Origin: Prosapia bicincta | Taxonomy: Eukaryota > Arthropoda > Insecta > Hemiptera > Cercopidae | NCBI GenBank assembly: GCA_036971475.1 | Contig: JBAIZL010000001.1 | Coordinates: forward strand, 104,273,350-104,337,349 | Length of the DNA stretch: 64,000 nt | Reading direction: 5' to 3' | In this document: positions 37,301 through 42,462 of the stretch, one piece after another | Numbering within the stretch: the first letter of the stretch is position 1 | How the letters are laid out: each line of letters begins with the position of its first letter | The notes under the pieces: generated by a model | Told to the model about the DNA's origin: nothing | The model's input: only the letters and a program-made list of their open reading frames with translations | Database searches by the model: none | Translations under genes and position numbers: made by a program

Positions 37301-37342
37301 TAGAAGAATTATCCCAATTTCATCTTTTGAAGCTGACAAAAT
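813..37342 (-). CDS. XRCC5: Ku80 (XRCC5) gene, seven internal exons
   Basis: Ku80 pairs with Ku70 to form the ring that binds broken DNA ends and starts non-homologous end joining. Coding order is 37342-37095, 29319-29194, 26331-26265, 25846-25706, 7882-7729, 5249-5110, 953-813. All six introns are GT-AG. The exons total 1017 nt, exactly 339 codons, with matching phases at every junction. Segments align by eye with human Ku80 in order: [11 protein letters not shown] (vWA strand), [20 protein letters not shown] (matches the CRLTIGSNLSI region), [16 protein letters not shown] (matches DIIQGFRYGSDIVPFS), [10 protein letters not shown], and [17 protein letters not shown]. No frame damage was seen, so the gene looks functional. 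The start codon and first exon are not identified, and the 3' exons lie outside the window. The introns are unusually transposon-rich. Confidence 0.93.
1020..2590. mobile_element. Tigger-like TIR shell with Harbinger fragment inside
   Basis: The ends are inverted: CAGTTGTGCCTCCATACCCAC at 1020-1040 and the complement of CGGTTGTACCTCCATATCCGC at 2570-2590, each flanked by TA. A TA target and a CAGTTGT-type end suggest a pogo/Tigger-like (Tc1/mariner superfamily) element of about 1.57 kb. The only recognisable coding inside is a Harbinger transposase piece at 1684-1893. Either one element type was inserted in another, or the ends belong to the Harbinger element and the TA flanks are chance. It lies in the Ku80 intron between exons F and G. 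Confidence 0.6.
1684..1893 (-). pseudogene. PIF/Harbinger (HARBI1-like) nuclease fragment
   Basis: About 70 codons on the minus strand read [20 protein letters not shown], then [24 protein letters not shown] carries the first catalytic Asp of Harbinger DDE transposases, and the LLAIVD strand follows at the usual spacing. The N-terminal region and the rest of the catalytic domain are missing, so this is a relic. HARBI1-family domesticated genes share these motifs, but the short length argues against a working gene. Confidence 0.82.
2593..2899. other. no gene seen
   Basis: AT-rich intron sequence between the TIR element and the non-LTR relic. Nothing recognisable. Confidence 0.5.
2900..4235 (+). 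pseudogene. non-LTR (jockey-like) retrotransposon ORF2, 3' remnant
   Basis: Three successive pieces in changing frames give the end of a LINE pol. At 2919-3155, [20 protein letters not shown] resembles the region after the RT fingers/palm. At 3350-3790 is an RNase H-like domain with IFMDESM (normally a D-G-S motif), [13 protein letters not shown] and [19 protein letters not shown]. At 3864-4076, [20 protein letters not shown], then [15 protein letters not shown], matches the Cys/His C-terminal tail. Stops and frame changes occur near 3155, 3513 and 3790, and some acidic residues are altered. It is a dead 5'-truncated copy in a Ku80 intron. Confidence 0.85.
4236..5109. other. no gene seen; intron sequence
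   Basis: AT-rich, with a G-rich run near 4399-4420. The stretch near 5000-5015 (minus strand) shares about 18 bases, TAGTTTTGGTTGGTAAAGA, with the start of the foldback near 61475. No ORF of note. Confidence 0.5.
5110..5249 (-). CDS. XRCC5: Ku80 exon F
   Basis: 140 nt, entering in phase 1 (the split Ala codon follows the Ser ending exon E) and leaving in phase 0. The acceptor is TTTCTTTAG and the donor GTAAGTTT. It includes [20 protein letters not shown] and the [10 protein letters not shown] strand, matching human Ku80 around GKCFSVLGF and GNQVLKVFA. Confidence 0.93.
5250..6226. other. no gene seen; intron sequence
   Basis: AT-rich intron between Ku80 exon F and the Penelope-like insertion. 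Nothing recognisable. Confidence 0.5.
6255..6648 (-). pseudogene. Penelope-like GIY-YIG 3' end, inverted half
   Basis: The minus strand repeats the C-terminal region of the plus-strand copy, including the counterpart of HLNETG, and the 3' untranslated segment. About 30-40 codons of the endonuclease core are deleted and stops are present, so this cannot be functional. Identity to the right half looks to be about 80-85% by eye. Confidence 0.7.
6655..7340 (+). pseudogene. Penelope-like element, GIY-YIG endonuclease region
   Basis: The plus strand reads [20 protein letters not shown] (near 7048-7108), then [19 protein letters not shown] and [14 protein letters not shown] sequence. This is the GIY-YIG endonuclease with the G-Q-T-G and R-x-K-E features seen in Penelope-like polymerases. 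Upstream, the linker region is present twice and has a stop in each copy. No RT domain remains, so it is a 5'-truncated relic. Confidence 0.78.
7729..7882 (-). CDS. XRCC5: Ku80 exon E
   Basis: 154 nt: 51 codons plus one base, leaving in phase 1. The acceptor is TTTATTTAG and the donor GTATGATT. It ends with [16 protein letters not shown], the most conserved Ku80 stretch in the window. The intron on its 5' side is 17.8 kb. Confidence 0.95.
7883..8314. other. no gene seen; intron sequence
   Basis: Intron next to Ku80 exon E. Nothing recognisable. Confidence 0.5.
8361..8554. repeat. foldback element with about 85-98-bp inverted arms
   Basis: The left arm (8361-8458) and right arm (8472-8554) are near-perfect reverse complements around a 13-nt loop. 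The left arm carries about 15 extra bases near 8400-8414. The innermost part, from CGTCTTAC outward through CACTTGGAGGAAACG, is perfectly paired. An 11-bp direct repeat, AAAATAACTAT, occurs at 8315-8325 and 8553-8563 and may be a target duplication, though about 35 unpaired bases separate the left copy from the arm. No coding. It looks like a MITE or snap-back element in the largest Ku80 intron. Confidence 0.85.
8564..9363. other. no gene seen; intron sequence
   Basis: AT-rich, ending in a short TA tract at the start of the next LTR. No ORF or repeat family recognised. Confidence 0.5.
9831..10072 (+). pseudogene. piggyBac transposase N-terminus (two exons)
   Basis: ATG at 9831 begins a 7-nt exon (9831-9837). 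A GTAAGT...TTTTAG intron (9838-9920) follows. Exon 2 continues with [20 protein letters not shown] and an Asp/Glu-rich stretch, typical of the acidic N-terminus of piggyBac transposases. The frame hits TGA at 10070-10072, where the internal deletion joins it to the C-terminal region in another frame. The intron is predicted from splice signals only. Confidence 0.75.
10071..10445 (+). pseudogene. piggyBac transposase C-terminal part
   Basis: From the deletion junction near 10065-10071 the frame reads [15 protein letters not shown], then [32 protein letters not shown] and [19 protein letters not shown]. These are hallmark motifs of the piggyBac DDE domain. GGVDSNDQ holds the third catalytic Asp, while the regions with the first two are deleted. 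The reading frame closes at the TAA at 10443-10445, and no Cys-rich C-terminal domain is seen. It cannot work as a transposase. The element could only move by use of another copy's enzyme. Confidence 0.92.
11697..11720. repeat. (AT)n tract between inverted LTRs
   Basis: About 24 nt of AT repeat separate a plus LTR end from a minus LTR start. It is what remains of the integration target of one or both. Confidence 0.9.
11721..13189 (-). mobile_element. solo LTR (minus), same family
   Basis: Read on the plus strand it begins TATAAAGATTCTTCCG and ends AAATGTTACA, with (AT)n on both sides. It is the reverse complement of the LTR described at 9364, about 1469 bp, with AATTCTTTATTATAAC (complement of the AATAAAG zone) near the start. 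The central palindrome is TAGCGT and ACGCTA at 12495-12510. No internal region adjoins it. With the preceding LTR it makes an inverted pair of about 1.3 kb arms. Confidence 0.85.
13190..13237. repeat. (AT)n microsatellite
   Basis: 48 nt of uninterrupted AT repeat immediately after the LTR terminus. Confidence 0.97.
13283..13347. repeat. (AC)n microsatellite
   Basis: About 32 AC units, preceded by imperfect CACACG and CACATG units from 13238. Low-complexity ORFs here are artefacts. Confidence 0.97.
13360..14086 (+). mobile_element. LTR-like remnant upstream of a primer site
   Basis: AT-rich, non-coding, ending in TTGTAATTATAAC directly before TGGCGCCCAGCAAC, which resembles the start of a tRNA-Lys primer site. 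A second LTR end and primer-like site (TATTACA, then TGGCATATGAACGTGGGGC) lies at 14230-14256. I read this as one or two decayed LTR 3' ends belonging to the gag-pol relic that follows. The LTR start is not recognisable; the (AC)n and (AT)n lie where it should be. Confidence 0.45.
14238..14256 (+). other. primer-binding-like site of gag-pol relic
   Basis: TGGCATATGAACGTGGGGC compares with the tRNA-Lys site TGGCGCCCAACGTGGGGC and differs mainly at positions 5-9. It follows an LTR-type end, TATTACAAT. Confidence 0.6.
14560..16209 (+). pseudogene. Ty3-type retrotransposon gag, broken
   Basis: Pieces in shifting frames cover a Gag with the layout of the intact copy at 52248-54134. A charged N-terminal part (14560-14758) has the [17 protein letters not shown] stretch. 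A coiled-coil segment (14833-15018) has [20 protein letters not shown]. The capsid-like segment (15296-15800) has [32 protein letters not shown] and [21 protein letters not shown] basic, Arg/Asn-rich tail (15810-16209) has no CCHC knuckle. In-frame stops fall near 14758, 15018, 15160 and 15535. The tail differs from the other copies, so this is a separate, pol-bearing subfamily. Confidence 0.85.
16207..16790 (+). pseudogene. retrotransposon aspartic protease, broken
   Basis: An open stretch to 16578 carries [18 protein letters not shown]. The D-T-G active-site triad of retropepsins reads N-T-G here, so the catalytic Asp is lost. After a stop and a frame change, [20 protein letters not shown] (near 16680-16745) is the C-terminal I-I-G-x-D region. 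This copy shows the normal order, active-site half first and IIGxD half second. That order identifies the out-of-place segment in the chimeric ORFs elsewhere in the window. Confidence 0.82.
16835..17870 (+). pseudogene. Ty3-type reverse transcriptase, truncated
   Basis: The RT motifs are in order: [62 protein letters not shown] (motif A), [11 protein letters not shown] (motif B), then [10 protein letters not shown] (motif C) near 17607-17636, and [19 protein letters not shown] codons at 17558-17560 and 17603-17605 break it before YVDD, and a frameshift lies near 17785. The reading ends at GFIVLAN-type sequence at 17870, where it switches in mid-domain to LTR sequence. RNase H and integrase are absent. 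It is the only RT of this family in the window. Confidence 0.92.
17872..19141 (+). repeat. 5' LTR of P3, start truncated
   Basis: It matches the 3' LTR from AAGATTAAAACAAGATAATC onward and ends AAATATTACA. AATAAA at 19020-19025 is a likely poly(A) signal. The GGCGT...ACGCC palindrome is at 18341-18354. The missing 5' part coincides with the abrupt end of the older RT. Confidence 0.9.
19144..19161 (+). other. primer-binding site variant
   Basis: TGGCACACCAACGTGGGG lies two bases after the LTR end. It matches tRNA-Lys PBS TGGCGCCCAACGTGGGGC in its first four and last nine bases; the middle differs. The same variant recurs at 63221 and, inverted, at 44802-44819. Confidence 0.75.
19336..20595 (+). 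CDS. chimeric Gag-protease ORF, non-autonomous
   Basis: The ancestral ATG (MESETG) reads TTG at 19336, and an extra G near 19370 shifts the frame, so the usable ORF starts at ATG 19399 and gives 398 residues. Residues 1-75 are charged and acidic. About 95-280 is a continuous Lys/Glu-rich coiled coil. About 283-350 reads [18 protein letters not shown], then [20 protein letters not shown] and [11 protein letters not shown], the second half of a retropepsin. The last 45 residues return to the Gag tail [19 protein letters not shown]. The capsid-like region is absent. The same arrangement occurs at 43440 and 58803, so it is a family trait. Particle assembly ability is unknown. Confidence 0.8.
20528..20710 (+). 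CDS. protease active-site segment, +1 frame
   Basis: It overlaps the gag 3' end by about 68 nt in the +1 frame and carries [27 protein letters not shown] is an intact retropepsin active-site loop. It stops at 20710 without its C-terminal half, which lies upstream inside the gag ORF. Expression would need a +1 (or -2) frameshift. On its own it cannot form a complete protease subunit. Confidence 0.8.
   Translation: MLRQGQAWGQEKSMVPTVSRKTKKIGNPEIEIKIEETSLQALIDTGSNMTCIQENWKRKI
20870..21165 (+). repeat. internal tandem repeat, period about 147 bp
   Basis: Two copies start at the AATCTATGAT motif (20881 and 21028). Each has AAGCATCGTTGTAATAAA, GGTAATTGTGTATTTAAAC and GTAAGGGAGAATCTGCGTTG. The short CTTCGTCGTAT motif recurs between them. 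Related blocks lie at 42900-43170 and 58300-58560 in two other copies. Non-coding and conserved. It may serve in RNA packaging or replication, which is inference. Confidence 0.85.
21166..21895 (+). other. non-coding 3' internal region and PPT-like tract
   Basis: No ORF resembling RT, integrase or env. The stretch ends TCTAAATTTGGGGACTA directly before the 3' LTR. The short GGGGA run is in the place of a polypurine tract. Parts of this region recur in the minus elements at 40.6-43 kb and 57.5-58.3 kb. Confidence 0.6.
21896..23313 (+). repeat. 3' LTR of P3, full length
   Basis: 1418 bp, TGTGACATTTTG (family TGTAACA with one change) to AAATATTACA. The GGCGT...ACGCC palindrome is at 22513-22526. 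The DNA after 23313 is a Penelope RT fragment, not the (AT)n seen beside most other copies. Confidence 0.92.
23314..23612 (-). pseudogene. Penelope-like RT palm fragment
   Basis: On the minus strand, [20 protein letters not shown], then ISSILSEI (near 23455-23545), resembles RT motif B of Penelope-like elements (G-L-x-x-G-S-P). After a frame change, [17 protein letters not shown] (near 23322-23373) is motif C. The fragment stops at the LTR boundary at 23314, so the LTR element probably inserted into it or deleted the rest. Confidence 0.82.
23703..25167. mobile_element. Tigger-like TIR shell carrying a Penelope fragment
   Basis: The ends are CAGTAGAGCCCCTCAAATC at 23703 and, inverted, CAGTGGAACCCCTCAAATC at 25149-25167, with TA on each side. 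This is the target and terminus style of pogo/Tigger elements. No Tigger transposase is seen within the 1465 bp. A minus-strand Penelope fragment (about 23930-24650) fills the middle. Near both ends the sequence has ATCCGAAC and CCAAATCC motifs, likely subterminal. It is non-autonomous and lies in the large Ku80 intron. Confidence 0.82.
23930..24660 (-). pseudogene. Penelope-like RT C-terminus and GIY-YIG endonuclease
   Basis: From about 24660 downward the minus strand reads [36 protein letters not shown] and [19 protein letters not shown], the RT thumb/linker region. [14 protein letters not shown] follows. Beyond a stop at 24243, shifting frames give KNGVYKM and [19 protein letters not shown], the GIY-YIG core. 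It is a separate copy from the RT fragment at 23314, because the order of domains along the strand is wrong for one element. Confidence 0.85.
25168..25555. other. no gene seen; intron sequence
   Basis: AT-rich intron between the Tigger-like shell and the minisatellite. Confidence 0.5.
25556..25630. repeat. 15-bp minisatellite, five units
   Basis: Five exact-length units of ATTCATCAACC(A/G)CA(C/T) lie in the intron about 75 bp past the Ku80 exon D donor. The IHQPH-repeat ORF they create is accidental. Confidence 0.95.
25706..25846 (-). CDS. XRCC5: Ku80 exon D
   Basis: 47 codons, phase 0 at both ends. The acceptor is TGTATTGCAG and the donor GTAATTAT. It includes [19 protein letters not shown] and [20 protein letters not shown], matching the start of the Ku beta-barrel. 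Confidence 0.95.
26265..26331 (-). CDS. XRCC5: Ku80 exon C
   Basis: 67 nt, entering in phase 2 and leaving in phase 0. It reads [20 protein letters not shown], the linker between the vWA domain and the barrel. The GT-AG borders (TTTTTAG, GTAAGTAGG) and the phase fit both neighbours, which supports so short an exon. Confidence 0.88.
26332..27756. other. no gene seen; intron sequence
   Basis: AT-rich Ku80 intron. No ORF or repeat family recognised. Confidence 0.5.
27761..28250 (-). pseudogene. Tigger/jerky-like DNA transposon remnant
   Basis: The left end, TAGTAGAACTCCAATTGTCT, then GAATTAATTGGG, resembles a Tigger terminus. On the minus strand near 28215-27950, frames give [20 protein letters not shown], then YGV, the CENP-B/Tigger N-terminal helix-turn-helix. 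Traces of the second DNA-binding region (FQLVF, VSSPILC) follow. Stops are frequent and no DDE domain remains. The other terminus is not clear. Confidence 0.65.
28251..29193. other. no gene seen; intron sequence
   Basis: It holds a 61-codon ORF at 28558-28743 (starting [18 protein letters not shown]) with no recognisable family; I do not call it a gene. Otherwise AT-rich intron. Confidence 0.45.
29194..29319 (-). CDS. XRCC5: Ku80 exon B (vWA domain)
   Basis: 126 nt, entering in phase 2 (split Glu codon) and leaving in phase 2 (split Ile codon). It reads [19 protein letters not shown], then [16 protein letters not shown]. It aligns with GKKFEKRHIEIFTDLSS and the following helix/strand of the Ku80 vWA domain. 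The acceptor is TTTGTTTTAG and the donor GTAAGTAC. Confidence 0.93.
29320..30041. other. no gene seen; intron sequence
   Basis: Intron up to the target duplication of the first hAT element. Nothing recognisable. Confidence 0.5.
30042..32067 (+). mobile_element. hAT element with perfect 8-bp TSD
   Basis: A TTCTAGAG duplication (30042-30049 and 32060-32067) flanks a 2010-bp element. The termini are CAGGAATGTCCAACT and, inverted, CAGGGATGTCCAACT. The 8-bp duplication and CAGG-type ends are hAT hallmarks. It carries one long transposase-like ORF. It lies in the 7.8-kb Ku80 intron between exons A and B, opposite in orientation to the gene. Confidence 0.95.
30258..31793 (+). CDS. hAT transposase (GTF2IRD2/ZBED-like), N-terminus missing
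   Basis: Uninterrupted for 511 codons from just after a TAA at 30255; there is no ATG before residue 39. [19 protein letters not shown] is the usual start of the catalytic part. [20 protein letters not shown] holds the first acidic residue and [20 protein letters not shown] the second. [14 protein letters not shown] follows. The C-terminus, [20 protein letters not shown] with [20 protein letters not shown], is the hAT dimerisation region. The BED zinc finger expected upstream is absent and the 5' region before 30258 is closed, so a deletion removed it. It may have been mobile recently. Transposition by this copy alone is doubtful. Confidence 0.93.
   Translation, partial: FSHSQTHSLIASYAVSLELARAKKPFTDGTLIKKCAIEMAKAFEDSKIAEKFESVAISHQTIQRRIVDMGMQVENSLLGQVKESSYFSLCLDESTDQTDVSQLLIFVRTTIEDFSSEEELFDLCSLHERTQGEDIYEALKKTVDRIGGFDKCSAIVTDGAPAMTGKKSGLIGLLRENGVNCPAIHCVIHQEALCGKSIKQDQVFKLVIKIINLIRGGNRALLHRQLKQFLQETEAEYGDLLLYNHVRWLSAGKCMERFFAIRKEIPEFLKKYVPSDTTEIEKKFEDPEFLVQLAFLTDLTNHLNILNLSLQGKNQTISDLAGIINGFRSKLQLFKQNLENKNCIHFPSCLQLADKLKNNDFLSCICQIQEVIDEFNTRFEEIESLKSSLLLYSNPLGATIEDQPADLQLELCDLQGDMFLMTRQEKTHDFFKLLPKESFPNLREFGLKMSSMFGSTYLCESVFSSMKFIKNQNRNKLSDVSLLHLMRLAHTELEVDIRSLVAAADRPQCTH
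32068..33178. other. no gene seen; intron sequence
   Basis: AT-rich, with a short poly(A) and (CAAA)n run near 32245-32275. No ORF of note. Confidence 0.5.
33179..33470. repeat. 146-bp tandem duplication
   Basis: Two adjacent copies (33179-33324 and 33325-33470) start GCAATAGTGGAGTGTTCCTC. I count two substitutions between them (ATTACG/ATTCCG and AAGACTT/AAGAATT). Non-coding and in a Ku80 intron, probably a recent local duplication. Confidence 0.95.
33807..35401 (+). mobile_element. second hAT element, perfect 8-bp TSD
   Basis: CTCTAAAG duplications at 33807-33814 and 35394-35401 flank 1579 bp. The ends are CAAGGGTTCCCAAACT and, inverted, CAGGGATTCCCAAACT. G-rich subterminal GGGGGGCGTG motifs occur near both ends, as in SCAND3/ZBED5-like hAT families. 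It is internally deleted and in the same intron as the first hAT. Confidence 0.94.
33928..35005 (+). pseudogene. hAT transposase (ZBED5/SCAND3-like), broken
   Basis: The coding begins abruptly at [17 protein letters not shown], the second acidic motif. It continues with [37 protein letters not shown] and [20 protein letters not shown] to a stop at 34608. A second frame (34670-35005) carries the C-terminus, [20 protein letters not shown] with [17 protein letters not shown]. The BED finger and the first catalytic motif are deleted between the left end and 33928. It is dead as a protein source. Confidence 0.93.
35402..37094. other. no gene seen; intron sequence
   Basis: It holds a 75-codon ORF at 35622-35849 with an acidic start and a [10 protein letters not shown] stretch, faintly like the beginning of Harbinger proteins; too weak to call. 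The remainder is AT-rich intron. Confidence 0.4.
37095..37342 (-). CDS. XRCC5: Ku80 exon A (vWA domain)
   Basis: 248 nt, entering in phase 0 and leaving in phase 2. The acceptor is TATTTTAG and the donor GTAAGTTG. It encodes [36 protein letters not shown] and [19 protein letters not shown], matching human ENKDEIALVLFGT, DQYQNITVHRHL and ADFLDALIVSMDVIQH. The exon starts after the first vWA strand (the DVG motif), so at least one coding exon lies further 5'. Confidence 0.96.
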
Positions 37343-39070
37343 CTAAAATAATTACTGTCATTATTAGATTTGTATTAAAAAGTTATTTTACTATTGTATT
37401 GTCAAATTCAAGCAATAAATTAATACTACTTCAAACTTCAATGTCAAATTTTAATACTACAAAAATCAATTTAGTACTAAAAACTTTTATATATTACCAT
37501 ACAAGTTTTTATGAACATAATTTTTGTTTTCTTAAATCAAAAACCATTTATTCGATAGCTATTACAACAAAAAATATTTTTTTAAAAATAATAATAAATT
37601 ACTTATAGAATTTGTAGGCTTATATTGAACTGAAATGACAGAAAAAACTTGAAATAGATCAGAATTTCATCATATTGATTGTAAATGTATATGATGAGTA
37701 GACAAATTAAAATTATTACAATACACCTTTCAAAGCAAAAACATGGATACACACTGTGTATTTTTATATTTGTGTTCCCATGGTAAATTATGCATATGTG
37801 CATATTTTGGATATGGTAAAGTATCTACTAATGGAATATAGAAACGCTAGAAATAAATAAGTTTTAATAGCTCAAATGTGTTATTAAATAATGAATTAGA
37901 TTTAATTACAATAAAAATATTGGCATAAGCCCCAATACCACAAAAATAAACAAAAAAACCTAATATTACAAATTACCTCAGATCAAACCCTTATGAATAT
38001 TTCGATTACCATGTCATTATCATCGGAGGGTCCTAATACAAAATTACATGAACTAATACTAAATTACAATCTGGAATACAATAATTTACACACTAGACCG
38101 ACACCAACCATTCTCTCCGCTTACTATGTATAAGCATGAACTCCGCCTTCGACCAACAAACAACAGTTGGTCATTTTGAACTATATAGGCCACATCAGAA
38201 AAAGACAAAACTATAATAAGAATATGTATGTAATATAAGCTATACGTAATGTCAATAAATAAAATAAAAACAAATTTTAAAAAATTGTTATTTGATGTAA
38301 CTATAATAACAATACTTTCATAACTATTGGGTAAATTTTTGGATTTAATACTTTTAACTATCACATTTTGATCCAATATATGCTCATTTTTCTAACCTAT
38401 CACATTTAATATGTGCCGGATGTTTTTTAAATCGTTAAAAAATATATTTTTTTTTTTGCCTACATATATTTTATTATATGTATTATTGTCTTATACATTA
38501 CTGATTTTTCTAACCCGACTCAGCCAATTGTGTTTGAGTTTCTATATCGTTCAGCTTACATATACCCCACAGCAATTTGTGTAATTAGCTAATTTAGTCA
38601 ATTATTTTACCTAGAATTTGTAACCTACATTATACAGCATTGAGAAAAAGCGGAAAAAGCTGAATATTCTATATCGCCGTAAGTTAGTTATAATCGCGAG
38701 CATGCATGCGGATCGTCTCCTCTTTCGAAGATGGAGGGATATTTCATCAAAATAATGTGTTCACCAAACAAGCAATCACCATTATATCTTTTTTTTAACA
38801 AAACTGTTGATTTATGTTCAGTACAGTATTAAGGAACTGTACATACAGGCATGTAACTAAATTATACCTACAAATCTATATTCCTATTAAAATATAATAG
38901 CAATCTTCAATAAGTGTAACTTATTTACTTAAAACAAAAACACTGGAATGGTTGTGAATATGTAGTATAAGCATACATTATTACATAACCCCTTGCATAT
39001 CCAGATTTTTTGTTATCTGGATCGGGCACATTGATTTAGATATAACAGGTTTTACTATGAATATATATAT
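37343..39070. other. no gene seen; Ku80 5' intron or upstream region
   Basis: I looked for the missing N-terminal Ku80 exon on the minus strand and found no convincing DVG-type coding. A small patch near 38670-38740 is richer in CpG (CGCCG, TCGCGAG, GCGGATCG) than its surroundings and could be a promoter or first non-coding exon, with a possible donor (TCTAG/GTAAAAT) near 38610. This is unproved. Confidence 0.35.
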
Positions 39071-40549
39071 TGTAATATTTGTTATAAAACTCAATACAAC
39101 GATGTTTTATACTATTAAATGAAGATATATTATTTCTATTTATTAACCAAAAAAAACTACTCAGGAACAATTCATAATTCTTTATTATAACATTTCTTAT
39201 TTCAACATTTAAAACAATACACAGAACAAAAATTTATAACTTAACAAGTTTTAACAAACTCGGTTTAACTCTTATTTCTTTTGATTTTATAGTTCCACAA
39301 TTACAATATACCCTAGGCTAATTTTACGATCTCTTACTATCTCGGGGTTTATAGCATGGGCTGTATTTTTTAATTCTTTGGTTAATTAAATAAATTTTAA
39401 AAAACAATATTAAATTTTGAAATTAGTTTTAATAAATATTTTCCTGATGGAAAAACTTTAATTTGGAATAAGCAAAAAGGCGAAACTATTTGAACTGGAT
39501 TATGATCTTATTACTATTAATCACAAGATATTCTAATGTACAATTTTAAACTTCCCTATTATCCTAAGAGTCCACTAAAGTTTATTTTTTTTTATATAGC
39601 GCTAGGTACTTAACTTATCAAATAACGGCGAATGGCTGCTTGCTCACACGTAGAATTCCGTTGTCTTTAAATTTCACTTTTTTCACACTTAAATTCGTTT
39701 TAGTTCCTTCAAAATATATTATCACTGTACTTTATCTTTACATTTTTCTTATTCCTGTTTAATCTGGCCAAGTTTCCTCACAAAACTGTATAATTTTGAC
39801 GAATTCCTTTCAAATTGAATTTTGAATGCACAGGGCAGGTCCGTTTCCTCGGCGTCCCACGCCAGACTCTAACTACGCGTCCTTAGATTTTAAACAATTG
39901 TTTGTTTTTTTAATATGGCGGCTTCTCCTTCTTAAAAAAAAATCATATGGATTATAATTTAGTTCGATTCCTTCTCACTAGAGTCAACTGCACACTTGAC
40001 CTACTTCTATTTGTTTTTACAGCTGATGCAATAACGCGATTGTTTTCACCAGTTTTAATTTTGTTAACATACTGTTTCAATTTTCCGATCCTTAACAAAC
40101 CTTCCAGTGTTTATTTAATTATTATTATTAGTGTGTGAAGTGTCTTTGTGTTTTACTTTTGTAATATTTTGAATTGTGTGTGTTTTGACTGGACTTTTCC
40201 AAACATAACCTTTCATTGTTTACAATCGTTTTTCACTTTTTCCTTCAAGTAATTGTTTATGCCCTATGTTACTAATATTTACAATTTTGTTTACACATAA
40301 CTATTATTAGATTATCTTGTTTTAATTTATGTGTTAGGGGTTTTGATATAACACATTTCCTAATCGATTATACAGTTCACATACCTTGTTTACATTTTTC
40401 AACCTTTTCTAGGCTTTTACCTAAATTTAATTTCAATTTAACCTAACCAATCTTTTAATGAATTTCTTTTTAAATTTTGTGTGAGTTATTTCTAATATAT
40501 TTTTCCAATTCTTAAAGAACATTATATAGCCCATTCTATAAATGTTACA
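39071..40549 (-). repeat. 3' LTR of M1
   Basis: TGTAATATTTG to AAATGTTACA, 1479 bp, directly after a short (AT)n and directly before AATGTCCCCTAATTT (the inverted PPT-like tract). The palindrome GGCGT...ACGCC (39858-39872 region) matches the P3 type. Confidence 0.88.
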
Positions 40550-41017
40550 ATGTCCCCTAATTTAATTTAAATAAAAAAATATTCCTAATATCTACATTAC
40601 ACATTCTTTACATTTTACAAGCTTGATTAAATATACATATTTTTTTTTTTTAATTAAATTTAAATTAACATTTATTTCCTAATTGTACATTTTATTTAAT
40701 AACTAATTGAACACATTTTTTATTGAGTAAGTACCTCAACACTTTGGCTAACTTATCGTCCATTGTCTTTACTTCTTTTATATTTGTCCATTTATACTTA
40801 ATTCCTACGACACAATTTTATCTTAATTCTTTAACAATCAAATACTGAGCTGAACACTTCAAGCTACATATTATTTAACATATCTTCTAACAATACAATA
40901 TACTTATAACTAACATTCAATCAACAATTCTTTAACAATTCTAACATACAGTAACAATAAATCATGTTCTGGTATTTACAATTCCTTCCATAACTATATA
41001 TATATATATATATATAT

Positions 41018-42462
41018 TGTAACATATATTTCTTACACAACAACGGGGTTTTACTATTTAATATTTATTTGAATGATGATATTTAATTTTTTATTTAAAA
41101 CAAATAAAACTACTCAGGAACAATTCAAAACTTTATTAGAACAATTTCATCTCAACATTAAACAATACACAAAACAAAAATTTACAACTTAACAATTTTT
41201 AACAAAATATACTAAAATTCGATTCTTTAAATTTGAGTTACAAGGTTTTTATACCCTTGGCTAGTTTAAGATCTCTTGATATCTCGGGGTTATAGTATGG
41301 GCTATATTTTTAGAAATTCTTAGGTTAATTAAATAAATTTTGAACAAACAATATTAAATTTTGAAAATGCAAAAAGGCCAAACTATTTGAACTGGATTAT
41401 TTCGAACTATTAATTAACTATAAGATATCCTAATATACAAATTTAAACTTCTCTATTATCTTAAAAGTCCACTAAAGTTATTTTATAGCGCTATTACTCA
41501 ACTTAATAAATATCAAAATTTTGCTGGTCGCTTACGTAAATTCCCGTTCTCTCCAATTAAACAATTCACACACTTAAATCCGTTTTAGTTCTTTCAAATT
41601 ATATTTTCACTGTATTAACTCTTTCAATTTTCTTATTCCTGTTTAATCTGGCCAAGTTTACTCACAAAACTGTATAATTTAGACGAACTCTTTCCAAAAA
41701 AATAGAATTTTGACTGGTCCTGGCAGGTCCGGTCTTGTAGCGTCACCCACGCTAGAATCAACTCAACTACTAACTACGCGTCCTTTTTTTCTAAAATTGT
41801 TTAAAATATGGCCGCCTTTCTTCTTAAAAAAAACACATATGGGTTATAATTAAGTTCGTTTTCTTTTTCTTCACTAGAATCGATTGTCACACTGACCTAC
41901 TTTCTTGCTTTCACATCTGTGTTACAACTGACATACCAACAAGTTCGTTTTCACCAGTTTTTATTTCGTTAATTTGGTTGAAACTCACTGTTTCAATTTC
42001 CTATCGTCAACAAACCTTCCAGTGTTTATTTTATTAATATTATTAGTGTGTGAAGTGTCTTTGTGTTTTACTTTTGAAATAGTTCTGAATTGTGTGTGTT
42101 TTGAGCCGAATTCATAGAAACATAACCTTTCAATTTTCTTTTGTTTACAAACGTGTTCACTTTCTCCTTCAAGTAATTACTTAGGCCCTATGTTCCTACA
42201 GTTTACAAATTTGTTTACACATAACTATTATTAGATTATCTTATTTTAATTTATGTGTTAGGTTATTTGATATAACAAATTTCCTAATACATTTCCAGTT
42301 CAAAAACCTTGTTTACAATTCCTAGGCTTTTACCAGAATTTAGTTTCAATTTTAACCTAACCAATCTTTTAATGAATTTCTTTCTAAATTTTGAGTGAGT
42401 TATTTCTCATCTATTTTCCAATTCTTAAATAATATTATATAGCCCATTCTATAAATGTTACA
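41018..42462 (-). mobile_element. solo LTR nested in M1 within (AT)n
   Basis: TGTAACATATATTTC to AAATGTTACA, 1445 bp, with (AT)n on both sides. At 57870-57930, a related element has the same flanking internal sequence without the LTR, so that site shows the state before insertion. The central palindrome is TAGCGT...ACGCTA. Confidence 0.88.

Noticed and set aside
37980..38040. Minus-strand stretch reading GPSDDNDMVIEIFIRV before a GT, considered as a Ku80 exon
   Set aside because: A stop precedes the possible donor in that frame, and it does not match the missing Ku80 N-terminus; the likeness to exon C is probably chance.
38610..38740. CpG-richer patch with a 30-codon ORF, considered as the Ku80 first exon
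   Set aside because: The encoded peptide has no vWA motif and ends in a stop at the possible donor. It is kept only as a possible promoter or untranslated exon.
39947..40138. 63-codon ORF, identical at 45708-45899; 61-codon ORFs at 51299/55353 and 57189/61047
   Set aside because: They repeat only because they lie in LTRs. They have no family resemblance and are not conserved between LTR subtypes.
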